Shown here piece by piece: positions 9,611 through 17,893 of a stretch of DNA of 64,000 nt; the stretch's first letter is position 1; every line of letters begins with the position of its first letter. The notes beneath the pieces are model-generated. The model was not told the DNA's origin. It did no database searches and was given only the letters and a program-made list of their open reading frames with translations. Location of the stretch: the NCBI GenBank assembly GCA_947387485.1, contig CANDNT010000004.1, forward strand, positions 186,001 through 250,000. Reading direction: 5' to 3'. The stretch is from Aquimarina rhabdastrellae (GTDB lineage: Bacteria > Bacteroidota > Bacteroidia > Flavobacteriales > Flavobacteriaceae). The translations under genes were made by a program, and so were the position numbers.

Positions 9611-10914
9611 ATACTATTAATAAAATTACAGGAATCTTAAGTTCGTGGGGAAATTACTTTAGGATAAAAGCTGTTTCTTATTGGTTAACATCGTTAAAGA
9701 TTCCTGATGCTTTAATTAAAACTGCATATATACCATATGGCAATGGTAGAAGTTATGGTGACTGTGCTTTAAATTCTACTATCCTTCATACTACAAAATT
9801 TAATCAAATAATATCATTTGATAACAAATTAGGTATTATACAATGTCAAGCAGGAATACTATTAGCCGATATTCTTGAAGAAATAATTCCTCATAAATGG
9901 TTTCTTCCTGTAACTCCTGGTACAAAATTTATTACTCTAGGAGGTGCTGTTGCAGCAGATGTTCACGGTAAGAATCATCATAAAGAAGGTTGTTTTAGTA
10001 CTTATCTTCTTAATCTTGAACTCTTATTGCCTTCTGGCGAAATCCTACAATGTTCTCCTCAAAAAAACGCTGCATTATTTAGAGCCACTTGCGGAGGTAT
10101 GGGACTCACCGGAGTTATCATTTCTGTTACATTTAAACTCAAAGCAATACAAAGCACTTTAATATCTCAAAAAACTGTATTGTCTAATAATCTAGAAGCT
10201 ACTTTTGCTGCTTTCGAAAAACATAACACAGCAACATATACTGTAGCCTGGATTGATGGTTTAACTTCAAAAAAACAATTAGGAAAAAGTGTGCTCTTTA
10301 TAGGAGAACATGACAGTCAAGGAAGCTTTGATTATTCATCAAAACAATCACTTAGCATTCCTCGTTATTTTCCTTCTTTTGTACTAAATCCGTTGAGTAT
10401 AAAACTGTACAACTTTTTTTACTTTAGAAAGCAAAATAAAGGGATACAAAAAGTACCGTTAAATACTTTTTTCTATCCTCTAGATGCTATTAAAAATTGG
10501 AATCGAATTTATGGCAAAAAAGGTTTTATACAATATCAAGTTATTATACCTAAAGTAAATGCCTATAACGGAATTTATGAACTCTTATATAAGATACAAC
10601 AAAGTAATCATACACCTTATCTTATTGTATTAAAGTTAATGGGTAAGGAAAACGACAATTATTTATCTTTTCCCCTAGAAGGCTATACTATTGCTATTGA
10701 TTTTAAAATGGGTAAACACTTACTTTCTTTTTTAAATCAATTAGATCAAATAACTTTATCTCATAACGGACGAGCTTATTTGGCAAAAGATGCTCGAATG
10801 AGTCAACCTTTTTTTGAAAAAGGATATCCCAGATTGAAGTTATTTAAGGACATAAGAACTTTTCATCATTTAGAAAATTTGCAATCTTTACAATCAAAAA
10901 GATTAGGCATCTAA
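9607..10914 (+). CDS. DprE1-like FAD-dependent decaprenylphosphoryl-ribose 2'-oxidase
   Basis: The 435-residue FAD-binding oxidase has the PCMH-type N-terminal half (G-N-G-R-S-Y-G-D near residue 45, then P-V-T-P-G-T-K-x3-L-G-G-A-V-A-A-D-V-H-G-K-N-H-H) and the DprE1 C-terminal cap (Y-L-A-K-D-A-R-M). These match mycobacterial DprE1, which oxidises the 2'-hydroxyl of decaprenylphosphoryl ribose. I chose the ATG at 9607, which overlaps the UbiA stop as ATGA, over a longer frame from 9571. The residue aligned with Cys387 of mycobacterial DprE1, the target of benzothiazinone drugs, is alanine here (A363 in I-A-I-D-F). Likely partner: the SDR at 10940. Confidence 0.85.
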   Translation: MNTINKITGILSSWGNYFRIKAVSYWLTSLKIPDALIKTAYIPYGNGRSYGDCALNSTILHTTKFNQIISFDNKLGIIQCQAGILLADILEEIIPHKWFLPVTPGTKFITLGGAVAADVHGKNHHKEGCFSTYLLNLELLLPSGEILQCSPQKNAALFRATCGGMGLTGVIISVTFKLKAIQSTLISQKTVLSNNLEATFAAFEKHNTATYTVAWIDGLTSKKQLGKSVLFIGEHDSQGSFDYSSKQSLSIPRYFPSFVLNPLSIKLYNFFYFRKQNKGIQKVPLNTFFYPLDAIKNWNRIYGKKGFIQYQVIIPKVNAYNGIYELLYKIQQSNHTPYLIVLKLMGKENDNYLSFPLEGYTIAIDFKMGKHLLSFLNQLDQITLSHNGRAYLAKDARMSQPFFEKGYPRLKLFKDIRTFHHLENLQSLQSKRLGI

Positions 10915-10939
10915 ATACAGCTAAAAATTATACGCTATT

Positions 10940-11671
10940 ATGAAATACATATTGATTTTAGGTGCGACAAGTGATATTGGTAAAGCTATAGCTAAAGTTT
11001 ATGCACAACATGGTTATCATTTAATACTTACTGCAAGAGATACAAACCATTTGTTGAGTTTAAAAAAGGAACTAGAAGATCAATATATGATTGCTATACA
11101 ATTAGAATCTTTTGATGTTTTACAAACTATTACACATCAATCTTTTTTTGATAATCTAAAAACCAAACCTTATGGTGTTGTTTATTGTATAGGTTATTTA
11201 GGTAACCAAGAATTGGCTCAAAAAGAATCAACTGAAGCTAATCTAATTCTACAAACTAATTATACTGCTAGCATACCTATATTATCTATACTAGCTCAAT
11301 ATCTAGAATCTTTAAAACAAGGGTTCATTATAGGTATAAGTTCTGTAGCAGGAGATCGAGGTCGTGGTAGTAATTATTTTTACGGAAGTGCAAAAGCTGG
11401 ATTCACCGCTTTTTTAAGTGGTTTAAGGGCACGCTTAGCAAAAAACAACGTACATGTACTCACTGTAAAACCTGGCTTTGTTTATACAAAAATGACAGCC
11501 CATTTATCTTTACCCCAATTATTAACCATAGCTCCTACTGCACTTGCTCACTCCATTTTTAAGGCACAACAAAAAAAGAAAAATGTAATTTATGTCAAAT
11601 GGTTTTGGCGATATATTATGTGGATAATCAAACTGATTCCTGAATTTATTTTTAAAAAACTCAACCTATGA
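10940..11671 (+). CDS. DprE2-like short-chain dehydrogenase/reductase
   Basis: The 243-residue SDR has the nucleotide-binding motif G-A-T-S-D-I-G at residues 8-14, the active-site serine in S-S-V-A-G-D-R-G and the Y-G-S-A-K-A-G catalytic Tyr/Lys pair. The P-G-F-V-x-T-K-M-T-A-H-L segment near 185 closely follows DprE2, which reduces the 2'-keto intermediate made by DprE1 to give decaprenylphosphoryl arabinose. A basic hydrophobic C-terminus (W-F-W-R-Y-I-M-W-I-I) could hold it to the membrane, as in DprE2. It lies 25 nt after the DprE1-like gene and overlaps the HAD gene by 4 nt (ATGA). The stereochemistry of the product in this organism is inferred only. Confidence 0.83.
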   Translation: MKYILILGATSDIGKAIAKVYAQHGYHLILTARDTNHLLSLKKELEDQYMIAIQLESFDVLQTITHQSFFDNLKTKPYGVVYCIGYLGNQELAQKESTEANLILQTNYTASIPILSILAQYLESLKQGFIIGISSVAGDRGRGSNYFYGSAKAGFTAFLSGLRARLAKNNVHVLTVKPGFVYTKMTAHLSLPQLLTIAPTALAHSIFKAQQKKKNVIYVKWFWRYIMWIIKLIPEFIFKKLNL

Positions 11672-12252
11672 CTGTTGCTTTTTTTGATTTTGATGGTACT
11701 ATAAGCCATAAAGATAGTTTCTTAGATTTTATACAGTATACTCATAGCAAATCAAAACTATATACTGTTCTTTTTAGGTATGGATTTTCGGGTATTGGAT
11801 ATAAATTAGGTCTTGTCTCTGGTCATAAAATGAAAGAACTTCTTTTAACTCATTTCTTTAAAAATTATGAATCGGAAAAATTCCACCATTTGGGTCATGA
11901 TTATTGTAAACACCAGATATCGAATATCATAAAACCAAATGCTTTAGAAAGAATATTATGGCATCAAAAACAAGGTCATAAGGTCGTTGTTGTTACAGCA
12001 TCATTAGCTACTTATATCAAACCTTGGTGTGATCGTTTAGGCATACAGTGTATCGCTACACAAATTCAGATACATGATTTAAAAATTACCGGAAAACTCA
12101 AAGGAAAAAATTGTAATGGTATCGAAAAAGTTAATCGAATTAAACAGTTATACGATCTAGATACTATTCAATACAGCTATGCTTATGGCAATACTAGTGG
12201 CGATAATGCATTATTAAGTATTGCTAACGAACGGTTTTATCGGTATTTTTAA
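11668..12252 (+). CDS. HAD-IB family phosphatase, candidate polyprenylphosphoryl-5-phosphoribose phosphatase
   Basis: The 194-residue protein has HAD motif I F-F-D-F-D-G-T (D7, D9), motif II V-V-V-T-A-S near residue 108 and motif IV G-N-T-S-G-D-N-A-L-L near 172, as in the SerB-like HAD-IB group. In mycobacteria the 5-phosphate on the UbiA product is thought to be removed by a PAP2-type protein. Here a HAD protein fills the corresponding place in the operon, so a role as the missing DPPR phosphatase is proposed from context. HAD-IB domains are also found next to or fused to UbiA-like enzymes elsewhere. It overlaps the SDR gene by 4 nt and ends the operon. Confidence 0.75.
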   Translation: MTVAFFDFDGTISHKDSFLDFIQYTHSKSKLYTVLFRYGFSGIGYKLGLVSGHKMKELLLTHFFKNYESEKFHHLGHDYCKHQISNIIKPNALERILWHQKQGHKVVVVTASLATYIKPWCDRLGIQCIATQIQIHDLKITGKLKGKNCNGIEKVNRIKQLYDLDTIQYSYAYGNTSGDNALLSIANERFYRYF

Positions 12253-12258
12253 AAAGTA

Positions 12259-14199
12259 TCATCTATATGGATTTTCAAACAATAACTTTAATTCTTTTAT
12301 ACGGTCATTAGTTCTTAATCTTAAATTAATCTCTTGAGATAGCTTATCATCATTTTCAAGCTTCAATATTTCTAGAGTGATCATATATGCTTCTTGATAT
12401 AGTTCTGCTTCTAAAGCACAATGTAAGCTCATTTTTAGTGCTTTTATAGTATTAGGATAATTAATTCCAACTAATTCTTTAGCTATTTGATATGCTAGAG
12501 TATATTCATGTAAACTAAAATAAGATTCGAGCGTTAATAACTTAGCATTTGGGTCAACCGTATAATCATCAACTTTAGCAAAGTATTCTAAAGCCTTTTT
12601 GGGGTTATTACGTTCCCTTAAAAAATATCGTCCTTGATCTATCAATAATCTACCATATTCATAATCTATATCTTTTTGAGCAATCGGAGCTAATTTCTCA
12701 AGTAATTGTTCTCCTCTTTCTAATCGATTAATTTTAAGATCATCATCCAATGTATATGCATGTTTAATAACTTGTGAAGTCCAATCATAATAGGTGTTAT
12801 ACATTCGTATAGCAACATGCTCTAATCTTAATGACAATGCCTTTTCTGATTGATGCACTATAAAAACAGGCAAGCTTAAAATCGTAAAAAAACCTGCTAC
12901 ATATAACATCTTTGATGAGGAATATTCTATAGGTAATTGTAGCACTATAACACCAGTTAAAAGCAATAAAAATGGTGCAGGTAATGAGAATAAATCCCAG
13001 TCTATTGGTAATCCTAATAATGGATTAGTCATAAAAAGAAGCGTTACAAATAATAGAAAAGCCATTCCTATAATCACAATTTCTGGAGCATTCCAATTTA
13101 TAGATTTTTTATATGTAATAACTATATATATTAAGATAATTAACGCTATTGGGCTCCATAATAATGATACCGAAAAAAAGTCAAAAAAATGATTAAAACT
13201 CAGTAAGCTGTATTTATCTAATGGTGCTTCTGGAGAGAATAATGGCAAAAAAATATGATCAAACGCCATTGTCGTACTTTGTAAATTCCTATCATCACTA
13301 TGATCTTTAAAAATGAAAAAATACGCTAAAGCACCTATTATAAAAATCGGAGCTATTATGAATGTACTTACCTGTTTCCAATTAGGATAATATCCTTTTG
13401 TTTTTTTCCATAAAATACATCCTAACGAAGGAATACACAAAACTCCGATAGTATGTAATTTAATACTTACAACTGATACTAGTATCAAGCTCCATAACAA
13501 ATACTTTTTTTCTGTTTTTATATAATGTATGGCTATAGATCCCCATAAAAGATTTACAAACAACACTGGAGCATAAATTTCTATATGTCCATAAAACAAT
13601 AGCATAAATGGTGCTGTAATTCCGGACAAAACCATAATAATTTGCCATTTTTTATCCTTGATATAGTTTGTAATAAATTGAAGCCATGTAAACACGAAAA
13701 GCCCCCCAAAAAAAGCATTCACAATAATAAAACTTGTCTTATAAGTAACTTGAAAGTAATAAGCTATATATGTAATAATGGCAAGAACAGTACCCTCTCC
13801 GGCCCAAGGAGATAAACTAAAAGAAAAAAAACGACTATGGGTTTCTTTTGGTATTTCTAATGGTATTTTATGTAAAAACTTATTGAATTTATACGCATCT
13901 CCATAAAAGTCTGCCACCATGGGGAATAACAACATCGTTAAACAGATGACTAAAGTTATTAAAATGTTAAATTTTAGGTTCAATACTATCCTCTCTATTA
14001 AACTAAAATTGAATTTCTCTTTTATAAAAAACTTAAATAAAAACAATAATATGACTACTAAAAATAGTATTTGATACACTGGAGAAATAAATCGCATAAA
14101 ATGTACACTCCACCACGTTTCTGGATATAGAAAACCGAGTAGATAAAAACTAAAAAATAATAACGTAATACAACTTAAAATTTTAGTTTGCTTCTTCAT
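12259..14199 (-). CDS. Multi-pass membrane protein with TPR-like tail, probable GT-C glycosyltransferase
   Basis: The 646-residue protein is a paralogue of 4356-6488: about twelve hydrophobic helices, an acidic motif in the first large loop (A-D-F-Y-G-D-A near residue 98), G-H-I-E-I-Y near 205, F-L-P-L-F-S-P-E-A-P-L-D near 325 and P-I-D-W-D-L near 400, then a helical repeat tail with T-L-E-S-Y-F-S-L-like units. The topology and acidic loop suggest a GT-C transferase that would use a polyprenyl-linked sugar. It is convergent with the DprE-type operon, with six bases between the genes. The sugar and acceptor are unknown and no catalytic proof can be read from the sequence. Confidence 0.65.
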   Translation of the reverse strand: MKKQTKILSCITLLFFSFYLLGFLYPETWWSVHFMRFISPVYQILFLVVILLFLFKFFIKEKFNFSLIERIVLNLKFNILITLVICLTMLLFPMVADFYGDAYKFNKFLHKIPLEIPKETHSRFFSFSLSPWAGEGTVLAIITYIAYYFQVTYKTSFIIVNAFFGGLFVFTWLQFITNYIKDKKWQIIMVLSGITAPFMLLFYGHIEIYAPVLFVNLLWGSIAIHYIKTEKKYLLWSLILVSVVSIKLHTIGVLCIPSLGCILWKKTKGYYPNWKQVSTFIIAPIFIIGALAYFFIFKDHSDDRNLQSTTMAFDHIFLPLFSPEAPLDKYSLLSFNHFFDFFSVSLLWSPIALIILIYIVITYKKSINWNAPEIVIIGMAFLLFVTLLFMTNPLLGLPIDWDLFSLPAPFLLLLTGVIVLQLPIEYSSSKMLYVAGFFTILSLPVFIVHQSEKALSLRLEHVAIRMYNTYYDWTSQVIKHAYTLDDDLKINRLERGEQLLEKLAPIAQKDIDYEYGRLLIDQGRYFLRERNNPKKALEYFAKVDDYTVDPNAKLLTLESYFSLHEYTLAYQIAKELVGINYPNTIKALKMSLHCALEAELYQEAYMITLEILKLENDDKLSQEINLRLRTNDRIKELKLLFENPYR

Positions 14200-14353
14200 T
14201 TAATTCGTTTTTATACTAGCAATATACTTTAATATTTTACTAATAAAAAACACACATAAACACTAGTACAACAATAAGTTAACGTTAAAACCGTAAATAA
14301 CTTTAACATTTATAATTTATATTTATAGAGCTTAAAACTAGACCAACACAACA

Positions 14354-17300
14354 ATGAAAAAACTACTCTTATCCTACCTATTCATCATCAGTTTTTTACT
14401 ATCAAATTCACATCTAATTTACGCACAAACCGCAAACGAATCCCTTGGTACAGCTGCTGGAGGTTCTATTACGTCTGGTGACTATAATGTTATGTTAGGA
14501 GATTCTGCTGCTTATACACTCTCTAGTGGTTCACTTAATGTTATGGTAGGTGCTCGAGCTGGATTTAGTCAAACTAGTGCTAGCGATAATACCTTTATAG
14601 GTCGTAGTGCAGGATATTCTAATACTACAGGATTAGATAATACTTTTATAGGCAAATGGGCTGGTTATTATAGTACATCTACAGATGGTACCTTTATAGG
14701 AACTCAAGCAGGTCAATACAATACAACAGGAAGTGATAACACTTTTGTGGGAGAAGAATCTGGGCGATATAACACCACTGGATCTGATAATGTATTTATG
14801 GGTGAAGACTCCGGTTATAATAATACTACTGCAAGTGATAATACTTTTGTAGGTAATGCTGCTGGAAGAACAAATACCACTGGATACAGAAATGCTTTCT
14901 TTGGTAATGAAGCTGGCTATGATAATACAGAAGGACATCATAATACTGCTGTAGGAGATTCTGCTGGAGTTGATAATAGTCGTGGTGTTTATAATACTAT
15001 GATAGGTGCTGGTTCTGGTGCTGCAAATGAATATGGTAGTTACAATACTTTTATAGGTGGATATGCTGGATGGGATAATAATCGTACAAATCAATCTGCT
15101 GGGGTAAATCAAAATACTTATGTAGGTTTTAGAGCTGGTTATACCAACCGTACCGGTGAAAATAATGTTGGTATGGGATCTAGAGCCGATTTTAATAATA
15201 CCAATAGATCCAGAGCTACATTTATTGGTTCTAATGTTGATGCAGATAATAATGATGTTGTAATTGTAGGATATAATTCTGAAACAGATGGTCAATATGC
15301 TATTGCTATAGGATCAGAAACTTATGCTAAAAGTACTGGGGATATCTCCATTGGTCATAATGCCAATTGGGGGAATTCAAATAACAATACGTATAAAATG
15401 GCTATAGGGTATAATGCTCAGGTTTCTGGACAATATTCTGTAGGTATGGGGTATCAAGTTGATATTGATAATCAACAAGTAGTAAGTCTAGGTTCAAGTA
15501 CTGTTGCTCAAAACAATGGTGCTATTGTTATAGGTTATGGAGCCGCATCAAATGACGTAATCGATAATAGCGGCGGAGATCCTGATGCTACAAATAACAT
15601 TGCTATAGGATATAATGCATTGGTAAGTGGTGATAATGCTATAGCTATAGGAAATGCCGCGTCAGCTGTTAATGCAAATACTATGGTTTTAGGTGGTGCT
15701 ACAAATCCAGTAAGTGTAGGTATAGGAACTGATACTCCTAGTAGTAATGCATCTTTAGAACTTTCTGGAACTACCAAAGGTTTTTTAATTAATAGAATGA
15801 CTACAGCACAACGCACTACTCTTGAAGGGAACATAGATGCTACTTATGAAGGATTAATGGTATACGATACCGATCTAAAGACACTGCAAACTTGGGATGG
15901 AACACAATGGATCAGCGCTATTGCAGATGATTTAGGTAATCACACCGCCACAACAACCCTTGATATGAGTTCAAACATAGTAGACAATGCTACATACGTA
16001 GATATTGTTAATGCTAGTGGAAATGGTATTCGTTTTGCTGGAGGAAGTAATAATTATAAAATTGATTATGGTACTACTACAGAATATCAATATGGTCCTG
16101 TGACAGATCGCAGTATCAAAATGAATATGAATAACACAGCTGGTAGAGGTTGGACTTGGGGAATTAATGGCGAAACACCAATCGCTGCCTTAGACAATAC
16201 TGGAAAACTTCAAATTGCTGGTGATCTTACTATAGGTGCATATACATTACCTAATAGTGATGGTGCTCTAAATCAAGTTTTAACTACAGATGGTGCTGGT
16301 AATCTAACTTGGGTTACACAAACTGATAACCAGGAATTATCTATAAATACAAATACTTTAAGTTTATCTGGTGGGACTAATACGATTGACCTCTCTGGAT
16401 ATTTAGATAATACGGACAGTCAAGCTTTATCTCTAGCTACTAATATTTTAAGTATTTCTGGTGATGCTGGTACAATCGATCTTTCCGGGTATCTTGACAA
16501 TACTGATAGTCAAGAATTATCTATTAACGCTAATACCTTAAGCTTATCGGGAGGTACTAACACTATTGACCTCTCTGGATATTTAGATAATACAGATAAC
16601 CAAGCATTATCTCTAGCTGCTAATATTCTAAGTATTTCTGGTGATGCTGGTACTATTGATCTCTCTGGGTATCTTGATAATACCGATAGTCAAGAATTAT
16701 CTTTAAATAGTAATACCTTAAGTTTATCTGGTGGAACGAATACTATCGACCTCTCTGGATATTTAGATAATACAGACAATCAAGCATTATCTCTAGCTGC
16801 TAATATTCTAAGTATTTCTGGTGATGCTGGTACAATCGATCTTTCTGGATATCTTGACAATACCGATAATCAGGAACTATCTATAAATACCAATACCTTA
16901 AGTTTATCTGGTGGAACGAATACTATCGACCTCTCTGGATATTTAGATAATACAGACAATCAAGCATTATCTCTAGCTGCTAATATTCTAAGTATTTCTG
17001 GTGATGCTGGTACAATCGATCTTTCTGGATATCTTGACAATACCGATAATCAGGAACTATCTATAAATACCAATACCTTAAGTTTATCTGGTGGAACGAA
17101 TACTATCGACCTCTCTGGATATTTAGATAATACAGACAATCAAGCATTATCTCTAGCTGCTAATATTCTAAGTATTTCTGGTGATGCTGGTACTATTGAT
17201 CTCTCTGGGTATCTTGATAATACCGATAATCAAGAATTATCTTTAAGTGGTAATACCTTAAGTCTTTCTGGAGGTACTAATACTGTTGATTTAAGTTCTT

Positions 17301-17815
17301 ATGTAAATTCTGATAATCAAAATTTAACTTCAGCAACTTTATCTGGTACAGATCTTACTATAGAAATTCAAAATGGAACTTCTGCTACAGTAGACTTAGC
17401 TCCATTAATTTCAACGCTGGAAGCTGACTTAACTACTGCTCAAAATGAAATTTCGACTTTACAAACTCAAATGACAGATGTTTTGGCTCGTTTACAAACC
17501 CTTGAAGATTGTGCTTGTCAACTTTCTGTAGATGATGTTACTGGTAGAAATCCAAATCAAGCGATTCTTTATCAAAATATCCCTAATCCATTTAATAGTA
17601 CTTCTGCTATCAAATACTATTTGCCTATAGGAGTTAATAAAGCTGCAATTGTGTTTAGTGATACTAGTGGAAAAATCATCTCAAATGTACCTCTTAATCA
17701 ACGTGGAGAAGCAGAACTAAATATCAATAGTGATGGATTAGCTACAGGAGTATATTATTACACACTTTATGTAGAAAATAGAAAAATAGATACTAAGAAA
17801 ATGGTTATAGAATAA
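14354..17815 (+). CDS. T9SS-secreted adhesin-like protein with YadA-type head repeats
   Basis: The 1153-residue protein has a signal peptide ending Y-A-Q (residue 25). About residues 28-480 are short imperfect repeats of the form G-x-x-N-T-T-G-x-D-N-T-F-V-G, the pattern of trimeric autotransporter (YadA/Hia) head domains. Residues about 657-958 are five 60-residue repeats rich in L-S-L-S-G-G-T-N and D-L-S-G-Y-L-D-N. A short coiled coil (L-E-A-D-L-T-T-A-Q-N-E-I, about 1017-1050) follows, and a type A T9SS sorting domain (N-P-F-N-S-T, then G-V-Y-Y-Y-T-L, ending K-K-M-V-I-E) closes the protein. It is probably trimeric and displayed at or released from the surface. Ligand unknown. A hairpin terminator follows. 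Confidence 0.85.
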   Translation: MKKLLLSYLFIISFLLSNSHLIYAQTANESLGTAAGGSITSGDYNVMLGDSAAYTLSSGSLNVMVGARAGFSQTSASDNTFIGRSAGYSNTTGLDNTFIGKWAGYYSTSTDGTFIGTQAGQYNTTGSDNTFVGEESGRYNTTGSDNVFMGEDSGYNNTTASDNTFVGNAAGRTNTTGYRNAFFGNEAGYDNTEGHHNTAVGDSAGVDNSRGVYNTMIGAGSGAANEYGSYNTFIGGYAGWDNNRTNQSAGVNQNTYVGFRAGYTNRTGENNVGMGSRADFNNTNRSRATFIGSNVDADNNDVVIVGYNSETDGQYAIAIGSETYAKSTGDISIGHNANWGNSNNNTYKMAIGYNAQVSGQYSVGMGYQVDIDNQQVVSLGSSTVAQNNGAIVIGYGAASNDVIDNSGGDPDATNNIAIGYNALVSGDNAIAIGNAASAVNANTMVLGGATNPVSVGIGTDTPSSNASLELSGTTKGFLINRMTTAQRTTLEGNIDATYEGLMVYDTDLKTLQTWDGTQWISAIADDLGNHTATTTLDMSSNIVDNATYVDIVNASGNGIRFAGGSNNYKIDYGTTTEYQYGPVTDRSIKMNMNNTAGRGWTWGINGETPIAALDNTGKLQIAGDLTIGAYTLPNSDGALNQVLTTDGAGNLTWVTQTDNQELSINTNTLSLSGGTNTIDLSGYLDNTDSQALSLATNILSISGDAGTIDLSGYLDNTDSQELSINANTLSLSGGTNTIDLSGYLDNTDNQALSLAANILSISGDAGTIDLSGYLDNTDSQELSLNSNTLSLSGGTNTIDLSGYLDNTDNQALSLAANILSISGDAGTIDLSGYLDNTDNQELSINTNTLSLSGGTNTIDLSGYLDNTDNQALSLAANILSISGDAGTIDLSGYLDNTDNQELSINTNTLSLSGGTNTIDLSGYLDNTDNQALSLAANILSISGDAGTIDLSGYLDNTDNQELSLSGNTLSLSGGTNTVDLSSYVNSDNQNLTSATLSGTDLTIEIQNGTSATVDLAPLISTLEADLTTAQNEISTLQTQMTDVLARLQTLEDCACQLSVDDVTGRNPNQAILYQNIPNPFNSTSAIKYYLPIGVNKAAIVFSDTSGKIISNVPLNQRGEAELNINSDGLATGVYYYTLYVENRKIDTKKMVIE
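14590..15330 (+). repeat. Degenerate ~14-residue head repeats within the T9SS adhesin
   Basis: A run of imperfect in-frame units of about 42-51 bp encodes G-(Y/R)-x-N-T-T-G-x-D-N-T-F-V/I-G. Units diverge in nucleotide sequence while the Asn/Gly/Thr pattern is kept, so they are old and under protein-level selection. They produce long antisense open frames that are not genes. Confidence 0.7.
16324..17230 (+). repeat. Five in-frame 180-bp tandem repeats
   Basis: Units of exactly 180 bp (60 residues) recur about five times. The segment from about 16712 to 17193 has perfect 180-bp periodicity, so 16741-16920 and 16921-17100 are identical, while outer units carry several silent changes. This indicates recent expansion of the central units by slippage or unequal recombination. 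Each unit has two half-repeats, Q-E-L-S-I-N-T-N and Q-A-L-S-L-A-A-N. Confidence 0.92.
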
Positions 17816-17846
17816 TCATCTTCATCATAATAATCACAAAATAATA

Positions 17847-17880
17847 TAAATAAGCTTCGTAAATTACGAAGCTTATTTTA
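17847..17880 (+). terminator. Hairpin terminator after the T9SS adhesin
   Basis: Stem A-A-T-A-A-G-C-T-T-C-G-T with its exact complement around a short A/T loop, ending in a T-rich run. It lies between the adhesin stop and the next plus-strand gene at 17894. Confidence 0.75.
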
Positions 17881-17893
17881 ATTTAAATAGGTT

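Noticed and set aside
14633..15295. 220-residue open frame on the minus strand opposite the adhesin head repeats
   Set aside because: It is a low-complexity Ile/Ser/Thr antisense product of repeated codons in the real plus-strand gene, with no family resemblance.
15535..15834. 99-residue minus-strand open frame
   Set aside because: It lies fully inside the adhesin gene and has no recognisable features; it is an antisense shadow.
16324..17230. Regular repeats suggesting a CRISPR-like array
   Set aside because: The 180-bp units are contiguous, in frame and protein-coding, with no unique spacers and no cas genes near.
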